This document shows positions 1-5,521 of a DNA stretch of 6,880 nucleotides, in pieces. Source of the stretch: Chloroflexota bacterium. GTDB lineage: Bacteria > Chloroflexota > Anaerolineae > Anaerolineales > DRKV01. Below the pieces are notes generated by a model that did not search any database, was not told the DNA's origin, and saw only the letters and a program-made list of their open reading frames with translations. The first letter of the stretch is position 1. Each line of letters starts with the position of its first letter. The position numbers were made by a program, and so were the translations under genes. The stretch spans positions 1 to 6,880 of the forward strand of contig DRKV01000013.1 in NCBI GenBank assembly GCA_011051635.1, in the 5' to 3' direction.

Positions 1-2
1 GC

Positions 3-82
3 GACTGGAAATCCCCCGCTGGTGGGGGGAAGTCCGCTTTGCGGGCTTGGAAAACCCAGGGCAGGGGTTCCAGCCCTACCCG
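3..82 (+). repeat. 80-bp hairpin-rich intergenic repeat, copy 1
   Basis: This 80-nt block recurs at 220-299 in the same orientation with 74 of 80 identical bases by my count. It is built of short complementary arms. GACT (3-6) faces AGTC (31-34) around a TCCCCC/GGGGGG stem. AAGTCCGC (30-37) pairs with GCGGGCTT (41-48) around a TTT loop, with one G-T pair. The last part has GGGCAGGG facing CCCTACCC with one mismatch. The second half loosely repeats the first (GACTGGAAATCCC versus GGCTTGGAAAACCC). It encodes nothing evident. The organisation resembles REP/BIME-type palindromic elements, but I do not recognise a named family. It starts two bases from the window edge, so its left context is unknown. 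Confidence 0.85.
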
Positions 83-219
83 CAAGGAAGAGGCAACCAA
101 TGCGTATGCACGTTATGCAGATTTGTCGCTTGCAGAACGCAGATTGGGCTGATACTCGCTGATTTGCGCGGCGAGGCGGAATGACTTCAACGGCTGTCGC
201 CTGTGCCGCCAGCACGGGG
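83..219. other. non-coding spacer between the two repeat copies
   Basis: No convincing reading frame, ribosome binding site or promoter is visible here. The only pattern is a degenerate word of the form GCWGATTNG: GCAGATTTG at 117-125, GCAGATTGG at 139-147 and GCTGATTTG at 158-166, with weaker relatives starting at 132 and 148. This may be a decayed short tandem repeat. Together with the two flanking copies the segment forms a 217-nt repeat period. Confidence 0.4.
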
Positions 220-299
220 GACTGGAAATCCCCCGCTGGTGGGGGGAAGTCGGCAAAGCGGACTTGGAAAACCCAGGGTAGGGGTTCCAGCCCTACCCG
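220..299 (+). repeat. 80-bp hairpin-rich intergenic repeat, copy 2
   Basis: This is the second direct copy of the element at 3-82. Five of its six differences lie in the small central hairpin (252-262). AAGTCGGC-AAA-GCGGACTT here replaces AAGTCCGC-TTT-GCGGGCTT in copy 1, so the loop is exchanged for its complement while the stem is largely kept. The terminal hairpin is perfect in this copy: GGGTAGGG (276-283) pairs with CCCTACCC (291-298) around a 7-nt loop. The repeat ends 12 nt before the TATAAT of the nfeD promoter, so any -35 contact of that promoter would fall inside the repeat. Confidence 0.85.
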
Positions 300-310
300 T
301 CAGGTTATAT

Positions 311-316
311 TATAAT
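311..316 (+). promoter_or_regulatory. -10 box (TATAAT) of the nfeD operon promoter
   Basis: A perfect TATAAT lies in a short AT-rich stretch (305-316) inside otherwise GC-rich sequence, 20 nt before the nfeD start codon. No good -35 is found at 16-18 nt spacing; that position is the 3' end of the repeat element (CAGCCC at 288-293). TTCCAG at 285-290 would need a 20-nt spacer. The predicted start near 323 would leave a leader of only about 13 nt, beginning at the GTGAGG ribosome binding site. Confidence 0.55.
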
Positions 317-335
317 GGCTTTGTGAGGTGCTGCC

Positions 336-962
336 ATGCTATCTTTGTTTGACCCCAATGTAGCCTACGTCACCGCCATGCTGGCGTTGCTGGTCGTCGT
401 GCTGGCGGTTTTGACCCCCGGAACGGGCATCCTGGAGTTGGGCGCGTTTTTTCTGCTGACTGTCGCCGGATACCAGGTGTCTCAGATGGCGGTCAATTTG
501 TGGGCGCTGGTGTTCGTGGCGCTGGGGTTGCTCCCTCTGGCGCTGGCTTTTCGACGCAAGAACACCCGCCTGGCGCTGGGGACTTCCCTGGCGCTCTTCT
601 TCATCGGCAGCGCCCTGCTTTTCCGAGACCCGGAGGGCGGCCTGATTGGCGTGCATCCGCTGGTGATACTCACCGCCACCCTGCTGGAAGGCGGCTTTTT
701 GTGGCTGCTGGCGGAGAAAAGTTTGGAGACGCTCTCCTCGCCGCCGATGCAGGATTTGTCCCGGCTGATAGGCGAGGTTGGGGAAGCGCGGACCCCCGTC
801 TACCGGGAGGGTTCGGTCTACGTCAACGGCGAGGCGTGGAGCGCCCGAAGCGAGGTTCCCATTCAAGAGGGGGAGCACGTCAAAGTGGTCGGGCGGGAAG
901 GACTCTTCCTGCTGGTAGAACCGCTGCGAGACAGAAGGCAGCAAGAACCATACGGTCAATAG
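336..962 (+). CDS. nfeD: NfeD-family membrane protein, short form
   Basis: This is a 208-residue inner-membrane protein of the NfeD family, the partner of slipin/stomatin proteins. The N-terminal two thirds is hydrophobic, with about five candidate membrane segments near residues 11-28, 31-48, 52-72, 79-95 and 106-125. The C-terminal part (about 145-196) matches the soluble NfeD OB-fold, with the pattern G-x-A-x-T-P-V-Y-x-x-G, V-x-V-N-G-E-x-W-x-A and I-x-x-G-x-x-V-x-V-V. Full-length NfeD proteins (about 430 residues or more) also carry an N-terminal ClpP-like serine protease domain. That domain is absent here, so this is the short non-protease type and not a truncation. The ATG at 336 follows GTGAGG (323-328). 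The gene is first in a five-gene run and sits 61 nt before the slipin gene. NfeD is thought to act with slipin in membrane organisation or quality control; its exact role here is inferred. Confidence 0.85.
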   Translation: MLSLFDPNVAYVTAMLALLVVVLAVLTPGTGILELGAFFLLTVAGYQVSQMAVNLWALVFVALGLLPLALAFRRKNTRLALGTSLALFFIGSALLFRDPEGGLIGVHPLVILTATLLEGGFLWLLAEKSLETLSSPPMQDLSRLIGEVGEARTPVYREGSVYVNGEAWSARSEVPIQEGEHVKVVGREGLFLLVEPLRDRRQQEPYGQ

Positions 963-977
963 CCTGAAGTATCGTTT

Positions 978-1006
978 TTGATTCCGTCCCGTTTCAAAGG
1001 TATCAT
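978..1006 (+). promoter_or_regulatory. possible internal promoter for the slipin gene
   Basis: TTGATT (978-983) and TATCAT (1001-1006) are separated by exactly 17 nt. They match the sigma-70 consensus at 4/6 and 5/6 positions. Transcription would begin near 1013, within the AAGGAGG ribosome binding site (1010-1016). This short-leader geometry resembles the nfeD promoter. It lies in the 61-nt nfeD-slipin gap and would allow slipin and the downstream genes to be expressed apart from nfeD. Confidence 0.4.
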
Positions 1007-1023
1007 GACAAGGAGGTTGTGTA

Positions 1024-1944
1024 ATGGATGGTGCAAGTACCGCTCTGATTTGTATGGTGGGGACCTTCATCCTCATTGCGCTGGCCCTGATAGCAAGCGC
1101 AATCCGGATTGTGCCGGAATACAAGCGGCTGGTGGTCTTCCGTCTGGGGAACTGCGTCGGCGCCAAAGGGCCGGGCGTGGTGCTGCTCCTGCCCTTCATC
1201 GACCGCGCCGTAGCGGTGGATTTGCGCGAACAGGTTCGTGAAATCCCCCACCAGACGGCCATCACCAAAGACAACGCCGGCATCTCGATTGATTTCATCT
1301 GGTATTACAAGATTCTCGACCCGGTGGAAAGCGTCCTGCAGGTGGGCAACTTCGAGGCCGCTGCGCAAGGCATGGCGACCACCACCCTGCGCGCCGTCAT
1401 CGGCGGCATCCAACTGGACGACGTACTGGCCGAGCGCGAGCACATCAACAACATGCTCCGCACCCGCCTGGACGAAGTCACCGAGCGCTGGGGGGTCAAA
1501 GTGACCAACGTGGAAATCCGCGAAATCATCCCGCCGCGCGAAATCCAGGAGGCCATGAACCGCCAGATGTCCGCCGAGCGCGAGCGCCGCGCCCTGGTGA
1601 CCGAATCCACCGGTCAGAAGGAGGCCGCCATCAACGTGGCCGAGGGCCAGAAGCAGGCCGCCATCCTCAAAGCCGAGGGCGAGAAGCAATCCGCCATCTT
1701 GCAGGCCGAGGGTGCTCGTCAGTCCCAAGTACTGCGCGCCGACGGTTACGCCGAGGCGCTCAAGCGCATCTTTGCGGTTGCCAACACGATTGACCAGAAA
1801 ACCATGACGCTGCAATACTTCGAGACCCTCAAGCAACTGGGCAGCACCCCCTCCACCAAGTACATCTTCCCGATGGAGTTCACCAGTTTGCTGCAAAACT
1901 TCGTGCAGGGGAACGCCAAAGATACCTCCGACGGGGAAGCGTGA
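1024..1944 (+). CDS. slipin (stomatin-like SPFH/Band 7 membrane protein)
   Basis: This 306-residue protein is a bacterial slipin, a prokaryotic stomatin homologue that oligomerises at the membrane and scaffolds microdomains. A hydrophobic N-terminal segment (about residues 7-29) is followed by the SPFH core with the typical I-V-P-E-Y-K-R-L-V-V-F-R-L-G stretch (28-42), G-P-G-V-V-L-L-L-P-F-I-D (49-60), a V-D-L-R-x-Q motif (65-70) and the helical region around T-T-L-R-A-V-I-G (119-127). Next comes an Ala/Glu/Gln/Lys-rich coiled coil containing four 11-residue repeats (200-243), then a C-terminal tail with the slipin-typical T-K-Y-I-F-P-M-E (278-285). The length is normal. The start is well supported by AAGGAGG at 1010-1016, 7 nt upstream. 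Adjacency to NfeD is the classic arrangement. In Pyrococcus the NfeD protease cleaves slipin, but the NfeD here lacks the protease domain, so that activity would have to come from elsewhere or be absent. Confidence 0.93.
   Translation: MDGASTALICMVGTFILIALALIASAIRIVPEYKRLVVFRLGNCVGAKGPGVVLLLPFIDRAVAVDLREQVREIPHQTAITKDNAGISIDFIWYYKILDPVESVLQVGNFEAAAQGMATTTLRAVIGGIQLDDVLAEREHINNMLRTRLDEVTERWGVKVTNVEIREIIPPREIQEAMNRQMSAERERRALVTESTGQKEAAINVAEGQKQAAILKAEGEKQSAILQAEGARQSQVLRADGYAEALKRIFAVANTIDQKTMTLQYFETLKQLGSTPSTKYIFPMEFTSLLQNFVQGNAKDTSDGEA
1621..1752 (+). repeat. four in-frame 33-nt repeats in the slipin coiled coil
   Basis: Codons 200-243 read as four consecutive 11-residue units: EAAINVAEGQK, QAAILKAEGEK, QSAILQAEGAR and QSQVLRADGYA. 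The underlying 33-nt units are clearly related at the DNA level, especially the first three. Eleven-residue periodicity suits the right-handed or straight coiled coil found in SPFH C-terminal helices. The units probably arose by in-frame duplication. Confidence 0.8.
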
Positions 1945-1951
1945 CCGCTGT

Positions 1952-2425
1952 ATGAGTTTTGATGCGGTTGTAAAGCCGGGTAGCCAGGCGCAGATTGTGC
2001 CGGCTACCTGGCACGATGTGGCGGCCCTGCGCGCCCTGGAAAAAGTCTGCTTTCCACAGGATGCCTGGCCTTTGTGGGACATCGTCGGCGTGCTCACCCT
2101 GCCCGCCGTCATCCGCCTGAAGGCCGTGGTGGATGGCCGCATGGTGGGCTTCGTAGCCGCCGACGTGCGCCGCCGTGAAGACCTGGCCTGGATTGCCACC
2201 ATCGGCGTCCTGCCGGAGTACCGCCGCCGCGGTATCGGCGCGGCCTTGCTGGAAGCCTGCGAATCCCAACTGACCGTCAGCCAGGTCAAGTTGTGTGTGC
2301 GCCTCTCCAATCGGGGGGCGCAGGCCCTCTATCGTCAGTTCGGCTACGCCCCCGCGGGGCGCTGGCGGGCGTACTATCGAGGGGGAGAAGATGCCCTCAT
2401 CATGGAGAAAACCCTGAAAGCCTGA
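1952..2425 (+). CDS. GNAT N-acetyltransferase, RimI-like
   Basis: This is a 157-residue single-domain GNAT enzyme that transfers an acetyl group from acetyl-CoA to an amine. Motif A is clear at residues 84-100 (IGVLPEYRRRGIGAALL), with the R-x-x-G-I-G pyrophosphate-binding loop at 91-96. The second half carries the signature of RimI-type protein N-terminal acetyltransferases: V-R-L-S-N (117-120), A-L-Y-R-Q-F-G-Y (125-132) and Y-Y-R-G-G-E-D-A-L-I-M-E (141-152). A ribosomal-protein or general protein N-alpha-acetyltransferase is therefore the best guess; the true substrate cannot be read from sequence. The ATG lies 7 nt after the slipin stop. Only a weak GGGGAAG (1932-1938) precedes it, so translation is probably coupled to slipin. 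The stop codon is 5 nt before the RNase D start. Confidence 0.85.
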   Translation: MSFDAVVKPGSQAQIVPATWHDVAALRALEKVCFPQDAWPLWDIVGVLTLPAVIRLKAVVDGRMVGFVAADVRRREDLAWIATIGVLPEYRRRGIGAALLEACESQLTVSQVKLCVRLSNRGAQALYRQFGYAPAGRWRAYYRGGEDALIMEKTLKA

Positions 2426-2430
2426 TTCCC

Positions 2431-3579
2431 ATGAATCCTATCCATTTGCCGCCCGCTGTGTGGGTGGACACGACCGCAGGGCTGCGCGCCCTGGTTGAAG
2501 ACCTTCAGCAACAATCTACCATCGCGGTGGATACCGAGTCCAACAGTCTGCACGCCTACCAGGAGCAAGTCTGCCTGATTCAATTCTCCACCTCGGAGAA
2601 AGACTACCTCCTGGACCCCCTGGCGCTGCCCGATTTGACCTTGCTGGCCCCTATTTTTGCTGCTCCCGAGATTGAAAAAATTTTCCACGCCGCCGAATAC
2701 GATTTGCTTTGCCTGCGGCGGGATTTCGCCTTCACCTTCGAGAATCTCTTCGATACGATGTGGGCAGCCCGCCTGCTGGGATACGAGAAAGTCGGGCTGG
2801 GCGCGTTGCTGGAACGGCATTTCGGCGTGCAGCCGGATAAACGTTACCAGCGCGCCAACTGGGCCAAACGGCCTCTCCCGCCGGAGCAACTTCTCTACGC
2901 CCAACTGGATACCCACTATCTCATCCCTCTGCGGCAGCGCTTGGGGGAGGCGCTGGAGGAGGCTGGCCTGTGCGCTCTGGCCGAAGAAGATTTTGCCCGT
3001 TTCGCGCGCCTTTCCCTGGATGCGCCTCCGGAGCCGAGACCTTGCTGGCAGACCATCAAGAAAAGCCGTCACCTGAATCCCCGTCAGGCGGCCATTCTGC
3101 AAGCCCTGTGTGAATTTCGAGAGAAAATCGCCAAACGGCAGAACCGCCCGCGCTTCAAGGTCATCGGCGACCGGGAGTTGATGCGGATTGCCGAGGCAGC
3201 CCCCACTTCCCTGCGCGCTTTGACCCGCGAAGCGGGCCTGAACCGCCGGCTGACGGAGCGCTACGGCAAAGGGCTGCTGCGCGCTGTGCAAAAAGGATTG
3301 CAGGCGGGAGAGTTGTATCCTCCGCGCCATCCCCATCCATCCCCCGCCTATCTGGAACGTCTGGATGCCTTGCGCTCCTGGCGCAAGCGTACCGCCCGGC
3401 GGATAGGAGTCGAATCCGATATTGTCCTGCCGCGCACCTACATGGAAACCATCGCTGCGGAAAACCCCCGCAGCCTCGATGCCCTCCGCCCCCTGATGGC
3501 GGACATTCCCTGGCGCTACCAAAACTACGGGGAGGAAATTCTCCGGGTGCTGAACGATGCAGCCCGGTTCACATATTGA
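2431..3579 (+). CDS. rnd: ribonuclease D
   Basis: This 382-residue 3'-5' exoribonuclease of the DEDDy family trims the 3' ends of tRNA precursors and other stable RNAs using two metal ions. The catalytic set is complete: D34 and E36 in V-D-T-E-S-N-S-L (Exo I), D91 in F-H-A-A-E-Y-D-L (Exo II), and Y156 with D160 in Y-A-Q-L-D (Exo III). This spacing matches that of E. coli RNase D. Two HRDC-type nucleic-acid-binding domains follow, at about 214-290 and 305-378; the first contains a well-conserved L-N-x-R-Q-x-x-I-L-x-x-L-x-x-F-R-E stretch. The length is typical for the family. The frame is open further upstream to 2293, but that part overlaps the GNAT gene. The ATG at 2431, 5 nt after the GNAT stop, gives the normal RNase D N-terminus. 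Its ribosome binding site is weak, consistent with translational coupling. A tRNA gene lies just downstream of the next gene. Confidence 0.94.
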   Translation: MNPIHLPPAVWVDTTAGLRALVEDLQQQSTIAVDTESNSLHAYQEQVCLIQFSTSEKDYLLDPLALPDLTLLAPIFAAPEIEKIFHAAEYDLLCLRRDFAFTFENLFDTMWAARLLGYEKVGLGALLERHFGVQPDKRYQRANWAKRPLPPEQLLYAQLDTHYLIPLRQRLGEALEEAGLCALAEEDFARFARLSLDAPPEPRPCWQTIKKSRHLNPRQAAILQALCEFREKIAKRQNRPRFKVIGDRELMRIAEAAPTSLRALTREAGLNRRLTERYGKGLLRAVQKGLQAGELYPPRHPHPSPAYLERLDALRSWRKRTARRIGVESDIVLPRTYMETIAAENPRSLDALRPLMADIPWRYQNYGEEILRVLNDAARFTY

Positions 3580-3582
3580 CCT

Positions 3583-3597
3583 TGCGGCGATGCCGCA
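3583..3597 (+). other. small perfect hairpin in the rnd-nuclease gap
   Basis: TGCGGC (3583-3588) and GCCGCA (3592-3597) form a 6-bp stem with a GAT loop, 4 nt after the rnd stop codon. No T-run follows, so it is not an intrinsic terminator. It could act as an mRNA processing or stability element, or could be chance in GC-rich sequence. Confidence 0.3.
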
Positions 3598-3622
3598 TGC
3601 CTTCACAAGAAGCGAGGCTATG

Positions 3623-5017
3623 ATGAAAATTACCTTCGACGGAGCGGCCCAAACCGTAACCGGCTCCCAGCATCTGATAAGCGTCAACGGCAGCAAGGTG
3701 CTCCTGGATTGCGGCCTCTACCAGGGACGGCGCAAGGAATCTTACGCCCGCAACCACAATTTCCCCTTCGACATCAATGAGATAGATGCGGTACTGGTCT
3801 CTCATGCCCACATTGACCACATCGGCAACCTGCCCAACCTCGTCAAGCAGGGGTATCGCGGTCCCATCTACGCCACGCATATCACCACCCTTTTGGCGGA
3901 TGTCATGCTGCGCGACGCGGGGCACATCCAGGAAGCCGATGTGCGCTTTGTAAATAAAATCCGCAAACGCCACGGGGAGTTCCCCATCGAGCCGCTTTAC
4001 ACCATCGAGGACGCCGCCGCGGTGATGCCCTTCTTCCGCAAGCAGGAGTTCAACCAACCCCTGGATGTAGCCCCCGGCGTGCGGGCGCATTTCGTCCCCG
4101 CGGGGCATATCTTCGGCTCGGCGGCTATCGTGCTGGATATCGAGGAACGCGGGCGCAAATTGCGCCTGTGGTTCTCCGGCGACATCGGACGCCCCAATCT
4201 GCCGATTGTGCCCGACCCGGTGCTGCCCTCCGAGACGGACTATCTCATCATGGAGAGCACCTACGGGCACAAGGAGCACCGCGACCCGGACCTGGCGGCG
4301 GGGGAACTTTGCGAGGTGGTCAAGCGCACCGTGGAGCGCGGCGGCAAGGTCATCATCCCCTCTTTCTCGCTGGGGCGCACCCAGGATTTGGTGTACTACC
4401 TGCACGAGATGATGGAACGCGGCGACATCCCCCGCATCCCCGTCTTTGTGGATAGCCCCCTGGCGGTCAGCGTCACCGATGTGGTGCGGGCGCACCCGGA
4501 GTATTTCGACGAGGAGGCCAAAACCTTCATGGCAAACACGCATACCTCCCCGCTGCTGTTCCCCTCATTGCATTACATCCGCTCCGTGGAAGAATCCAAA
4601 GCCCTGAACGAACGCAAAGACCCGATGGTCATTCTCTCCGCTTCGGGGATGGCTGAAACCGGGCGCATCCTGCATCACCTGAAGAACAACATCGAAGACA
4701 AGCGCAACACCATCGTGATTGTCTCCTGGCAGGCGCCCTACACTCTGGGGCGGCGTCTTGCGGAACGGGAGCGGCATGTGAAAATTTTTGGGGAGGTCTA
4801 CACCCGGCGAGCGGAGGTGGTAACGATAGGCGGTTTCTCCGCTCACGCGGGGCGCAAGATGCTTTTGGAATACGCCGCCGCCAGCCGCGAGAGCCTGAAG
4901 ACCATCTTCCTGGTGCATGGCGAGCGCCGCTCGGCGGAAGCCCTTCAGGAGGGCCTGCGGGAGGAAGCCCTGGGACCGGTCTTCTACCCCGGTTTGTATT
5001 CCACCGTGGAAATTTGA
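3623..5017 (+). CDS. metallo-beta-lactamase/beta-CASP ribonuclease (CPSF73/TTHA0252-like)
   Basis: This 464-residue zinc-dependent ribonuclease belongs to the MBL/beta-CASP family that includes archaeal and bacterial CPSF-73-like enzymes. Numbered from the chosen start, the zinc site is H61-x-H63-x-D65-H66, H162 (A-G-H-I-F-G-S), D187 (F-S-G-D-I-G-R) and H433 (L-V-H-G-E). The beta-CASP motifs are E211 in M-E-S-T-Y-G (motif A), H351/H352 in S-A-S-G-M-A-E-T-G-R-I-L-H-H-L (motif B) and H408 in G-G-F-S-A-H-A (motif C). There is no KH domain of the archaeal type and no RNase J C-terminal region. The ATG at 3623 is preferred because GAGG (3614-3617) lies 5 nt upstream and MKITFDGAAQTVTGS is the family N-terminus. 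ATG 3620 is equally possible, while 3557 would overlap rnd. The stop is 29 nt before tRNA-Ser with no terminator between them. It probably acts as an RNA endo- and/or exonuclease. Confidence 0.92.
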   Translation: MKITFDGAAQTVTGSQHLISVNGSKVLLDCGLYQGRRKESYARNHNFPFDINEIDAVLVSHAHIDHIGNLPNLVKQGYRGPIYATHITTLLADVMLRDAGHIQEADVRFVNKIRKRHGEFPIEPLYTIEDAAAVMPFFRKQEFNQPLDVAPGVRAHFVPAGHIFGSAAIVLDIEERGRKLRLWFSGDIGRPNLPIVPDPVLPSETDYLIMESTYGHKEHRDPDLAAGELCEVVKRTVERGGKVIIPSFSLGRTQDLVYYLHEMMERGDIPRIPVFVDSPLAVSVTDVVRAHPEYFDEEAKTFMANTHTSPLLFPSLHYIRSVEESKALNERKDPMVILSASGMAETGRILHHLKNNIEDKRNTIVIVSWQAPYTLGRRLAERERHVKIFGEVYTRRAEVVTIGGFSAHAGRKMLLEYAAASRESLKTIFLVHGERRSAEALQEGLREEALGPVFYPGLYSTVEI

Positions 5018-5035
5018 CCCGATTTCTGCTATAAT
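5007..5035 (+). promoter_or_regulatory. promoter of the tRNA-Ser gene
   Basis: A perfect -10 box, TATAAT (5030-5035), lies 11 nt before the tRNA. At exactly 17 nt upstream, TGGAAA (5007-5012) matches the -35 consensus at 4 of 6 positions. The -35 falls inside the last codons of the nuclease gene. Initiation near 5042 would give a 5' leader of about five nucleotides for RNase P removal. Confidence 0.7.
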
Positions 5036-5046
5036 CGCCCCCGCTT

Positions 5047-5134
5047 GGAGAGGTGCCGGAGTGGACGAACGGGGCGGTCTCGAAAACCGCTGTGGTCCTT
5101 TGGGCCACCGTGGGTTCGAATCCCACCCTCTCCG
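5047..5134 (+). tRNA. trnS-CGA: tRNA-Ser (anticodon CGA)
   Basis: This 88-nt class II tRNA reads UCG serine codons. The acceptor arms GGAGAGG (5047-5053) and CCTCTCC (5127-5133) pair perfectly. The D arm is CCG/CGG with GG at 5063-5064 in the loop. The anticodon stem is GCGGT/ACCGC (5074-5078 and 5086-5090) around CTCGAAA, giving anticodon CGA at 5081-5083. A long variable arm of 7 bp with a TTT loop (5092-5108) is diagnostic for serine, leucine or tyrosine tRNAs. The T arm is GTGGG-TTCGAAT-CCCAC (5110-5126). The discriminator G at 5134 is the usual serine identity base. CCA is not encoded (G is followed by CAG), so it must be added after 3' trimming. The gene can be transcribed from its own promoter and by read-through from the upstream operon. 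Confidence 0.97.
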
Positions 5135-5147
5135 CAGGAGAGCACCG

Positions 5148-5180
5148 ACTGGACGGCCAACGGCCGTCCAGTTTTGTTTT
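5148..5180 (+). terminator. intrinsic terminator after tRNA-Ser
   Basis: ACTGGACGGCC (5148-5158) pairs perfectly with GGCCGTCCAGT (5162-5172) around an AAC loop. The T-rich tract TTTGTTTT (5173-5180) follows. The stem starts 13 nt after the tRNA discriminator base. It should end both the tRNA transcript and read-through from the five-gene run. Confidence 0.92.
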
Positions 5181-5195
5181 GGCATTCCCCAATTC

Positions 5196-5228
5196 AAAAA
5201 GCGGATGGAGTGCTCCATCCGCTTTTTT
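5196..5228. terminator. bidirectional intrinsic terminator
   Basis: GCGGATGGAG (5201-5210) and CTCCATCCGC (5213-5222) form a perfect inverted repeat, with AAAAA before it (5196-5200) and TTTTTT after it (5223-5228). It therefore reads as an intrinsic terminator on both strands. On the minus strand it lies 28 nt beyond the SWIM gene stop. On the plus strand it backs up the tRNA terminator, separating the convergent units. Confidence 0.92.
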
Positions 5229-5250
5229 CGCGCCCGCAAATATCGGCGGT

Positions 5251-5490
5251 CTATTCCAAATCTTCGGGTAGCATGTCTTCCAGAATGATTTCCAGCGCCA
5301 TGGTGTGACTGCAACGGCCCCGGGTCTGGAAAAAATCGCAGGTGCAGTGCCACTTGCCGTCTTGCAGGGTGACTGTGTGGACGTTGTTGGCTCCCCGGAA
5401 GGACACGTTCAAACTGTTGAAGGTGATGCGGTCACGCTCTTCTGCGTACCGCTTGGCTTTTTCGAGTTTCCCAATCATGCCATAGTCCAT
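5251..5490 (-). CDS. small SWIM zinc-finger protein
   Basis: This 79-residue protein consists almost entirely of one SWIM-type zinc finger. C49-x-C51 in W-H-C-T-C and C60-x-H62 in G-R-C-S-H-T form the C-x-C-x8-C-x-H zinc site. Before it, a basic/acidic helix (about 5-20) leads into beta strands (22-42) ending in the typical V-T-L-Q-D-G-K-W-x-C-x-C. SWIM domains bind nucleic acids or proteins and occur in SWI2/SNF2 helicases, MuDR transposases and recombination cofactors. Here the domain stands alone, so no specific role can be assigned. The frame is open upstream to 5736, but the ATG at 5490 is preferred. AAAGGAG (complement of 5501-5507) lies 10 nt before it, the family-like sequence starts there, and the promoter at 5623-5651 lies inside the longer frame. 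The leader contains a terminator-like hairpin, suggesting regulated expression. Confidence 0.85.
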   Translation of the reverse strand: MDYGMIGKLEKAKRYAEERDRITFNSLNVSFRGANNVHTVTLQDGKWHCTCDFFQTRGRCSHTMALEIILEDMLPEDLE

Positions 5491-5521
5491 AACGCTTCGG
5501 CTCCTTTCTGAGGCGAGAATC

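Noticed and set aside
3..299. CRISPR array
   Set aside because: Only two 80-nt copies, with a 137-nt spacer between them and no cas genes; the unit is a multi-hairpin element.
500..967. Plus-strand frame of 155 codons inside nfeD
   Set aside because: Gly/Arg/Ala-rich out-of-frame shadow of the NfeD gene.
3576..3604. TTGACC at 3576-3581 as the -35 of a promoter for the nuclease gene
   Set aside because: The position 17 nt downstream is GCCTTC, with no usable -10 box.
3557..3622. Earlier start for the beta-CASP nuclease at 3557
   Set aside because: It would overlap rnd, and the extra residues do not resemble the family N-terminus. A ribosome binding site supports 3620/3623.
339..4543. Long antisense reading frames at 339-1298, 1003-2310, 2374-3696 and 3569-4543 (minus strand)
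   Set aside because: They lie opposite genes with complete family motifs, have low-complexity Arg/Gln/Gly-rich translations, and lack ribosome binding sites. They are open because of GC-rich codon use on the coding strand.
5014..5035. TTGACC at 5014-5019 as the -35 of the tRNA promoter
   Set aside because: The spacing to TATAAT is only 10 nt; TGGAAA at 5007-5012 has the correct 17-nt spacing.
5047..5240. Integration (att) site of a mobile element at the tRNA 3' end
   Set aside because: No repeat of the tRNA 3' end, integrase or phage gene is seen; the tRNA is followed directly by ordinary terminators.
4565..5353. Minus-strand frame running across the tRNA and the end of the nuclease gene
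   Set aside because: It overlaps a certain tRNA, two terminators and the nuclease coding sequence, and its translation resembles no protein family.
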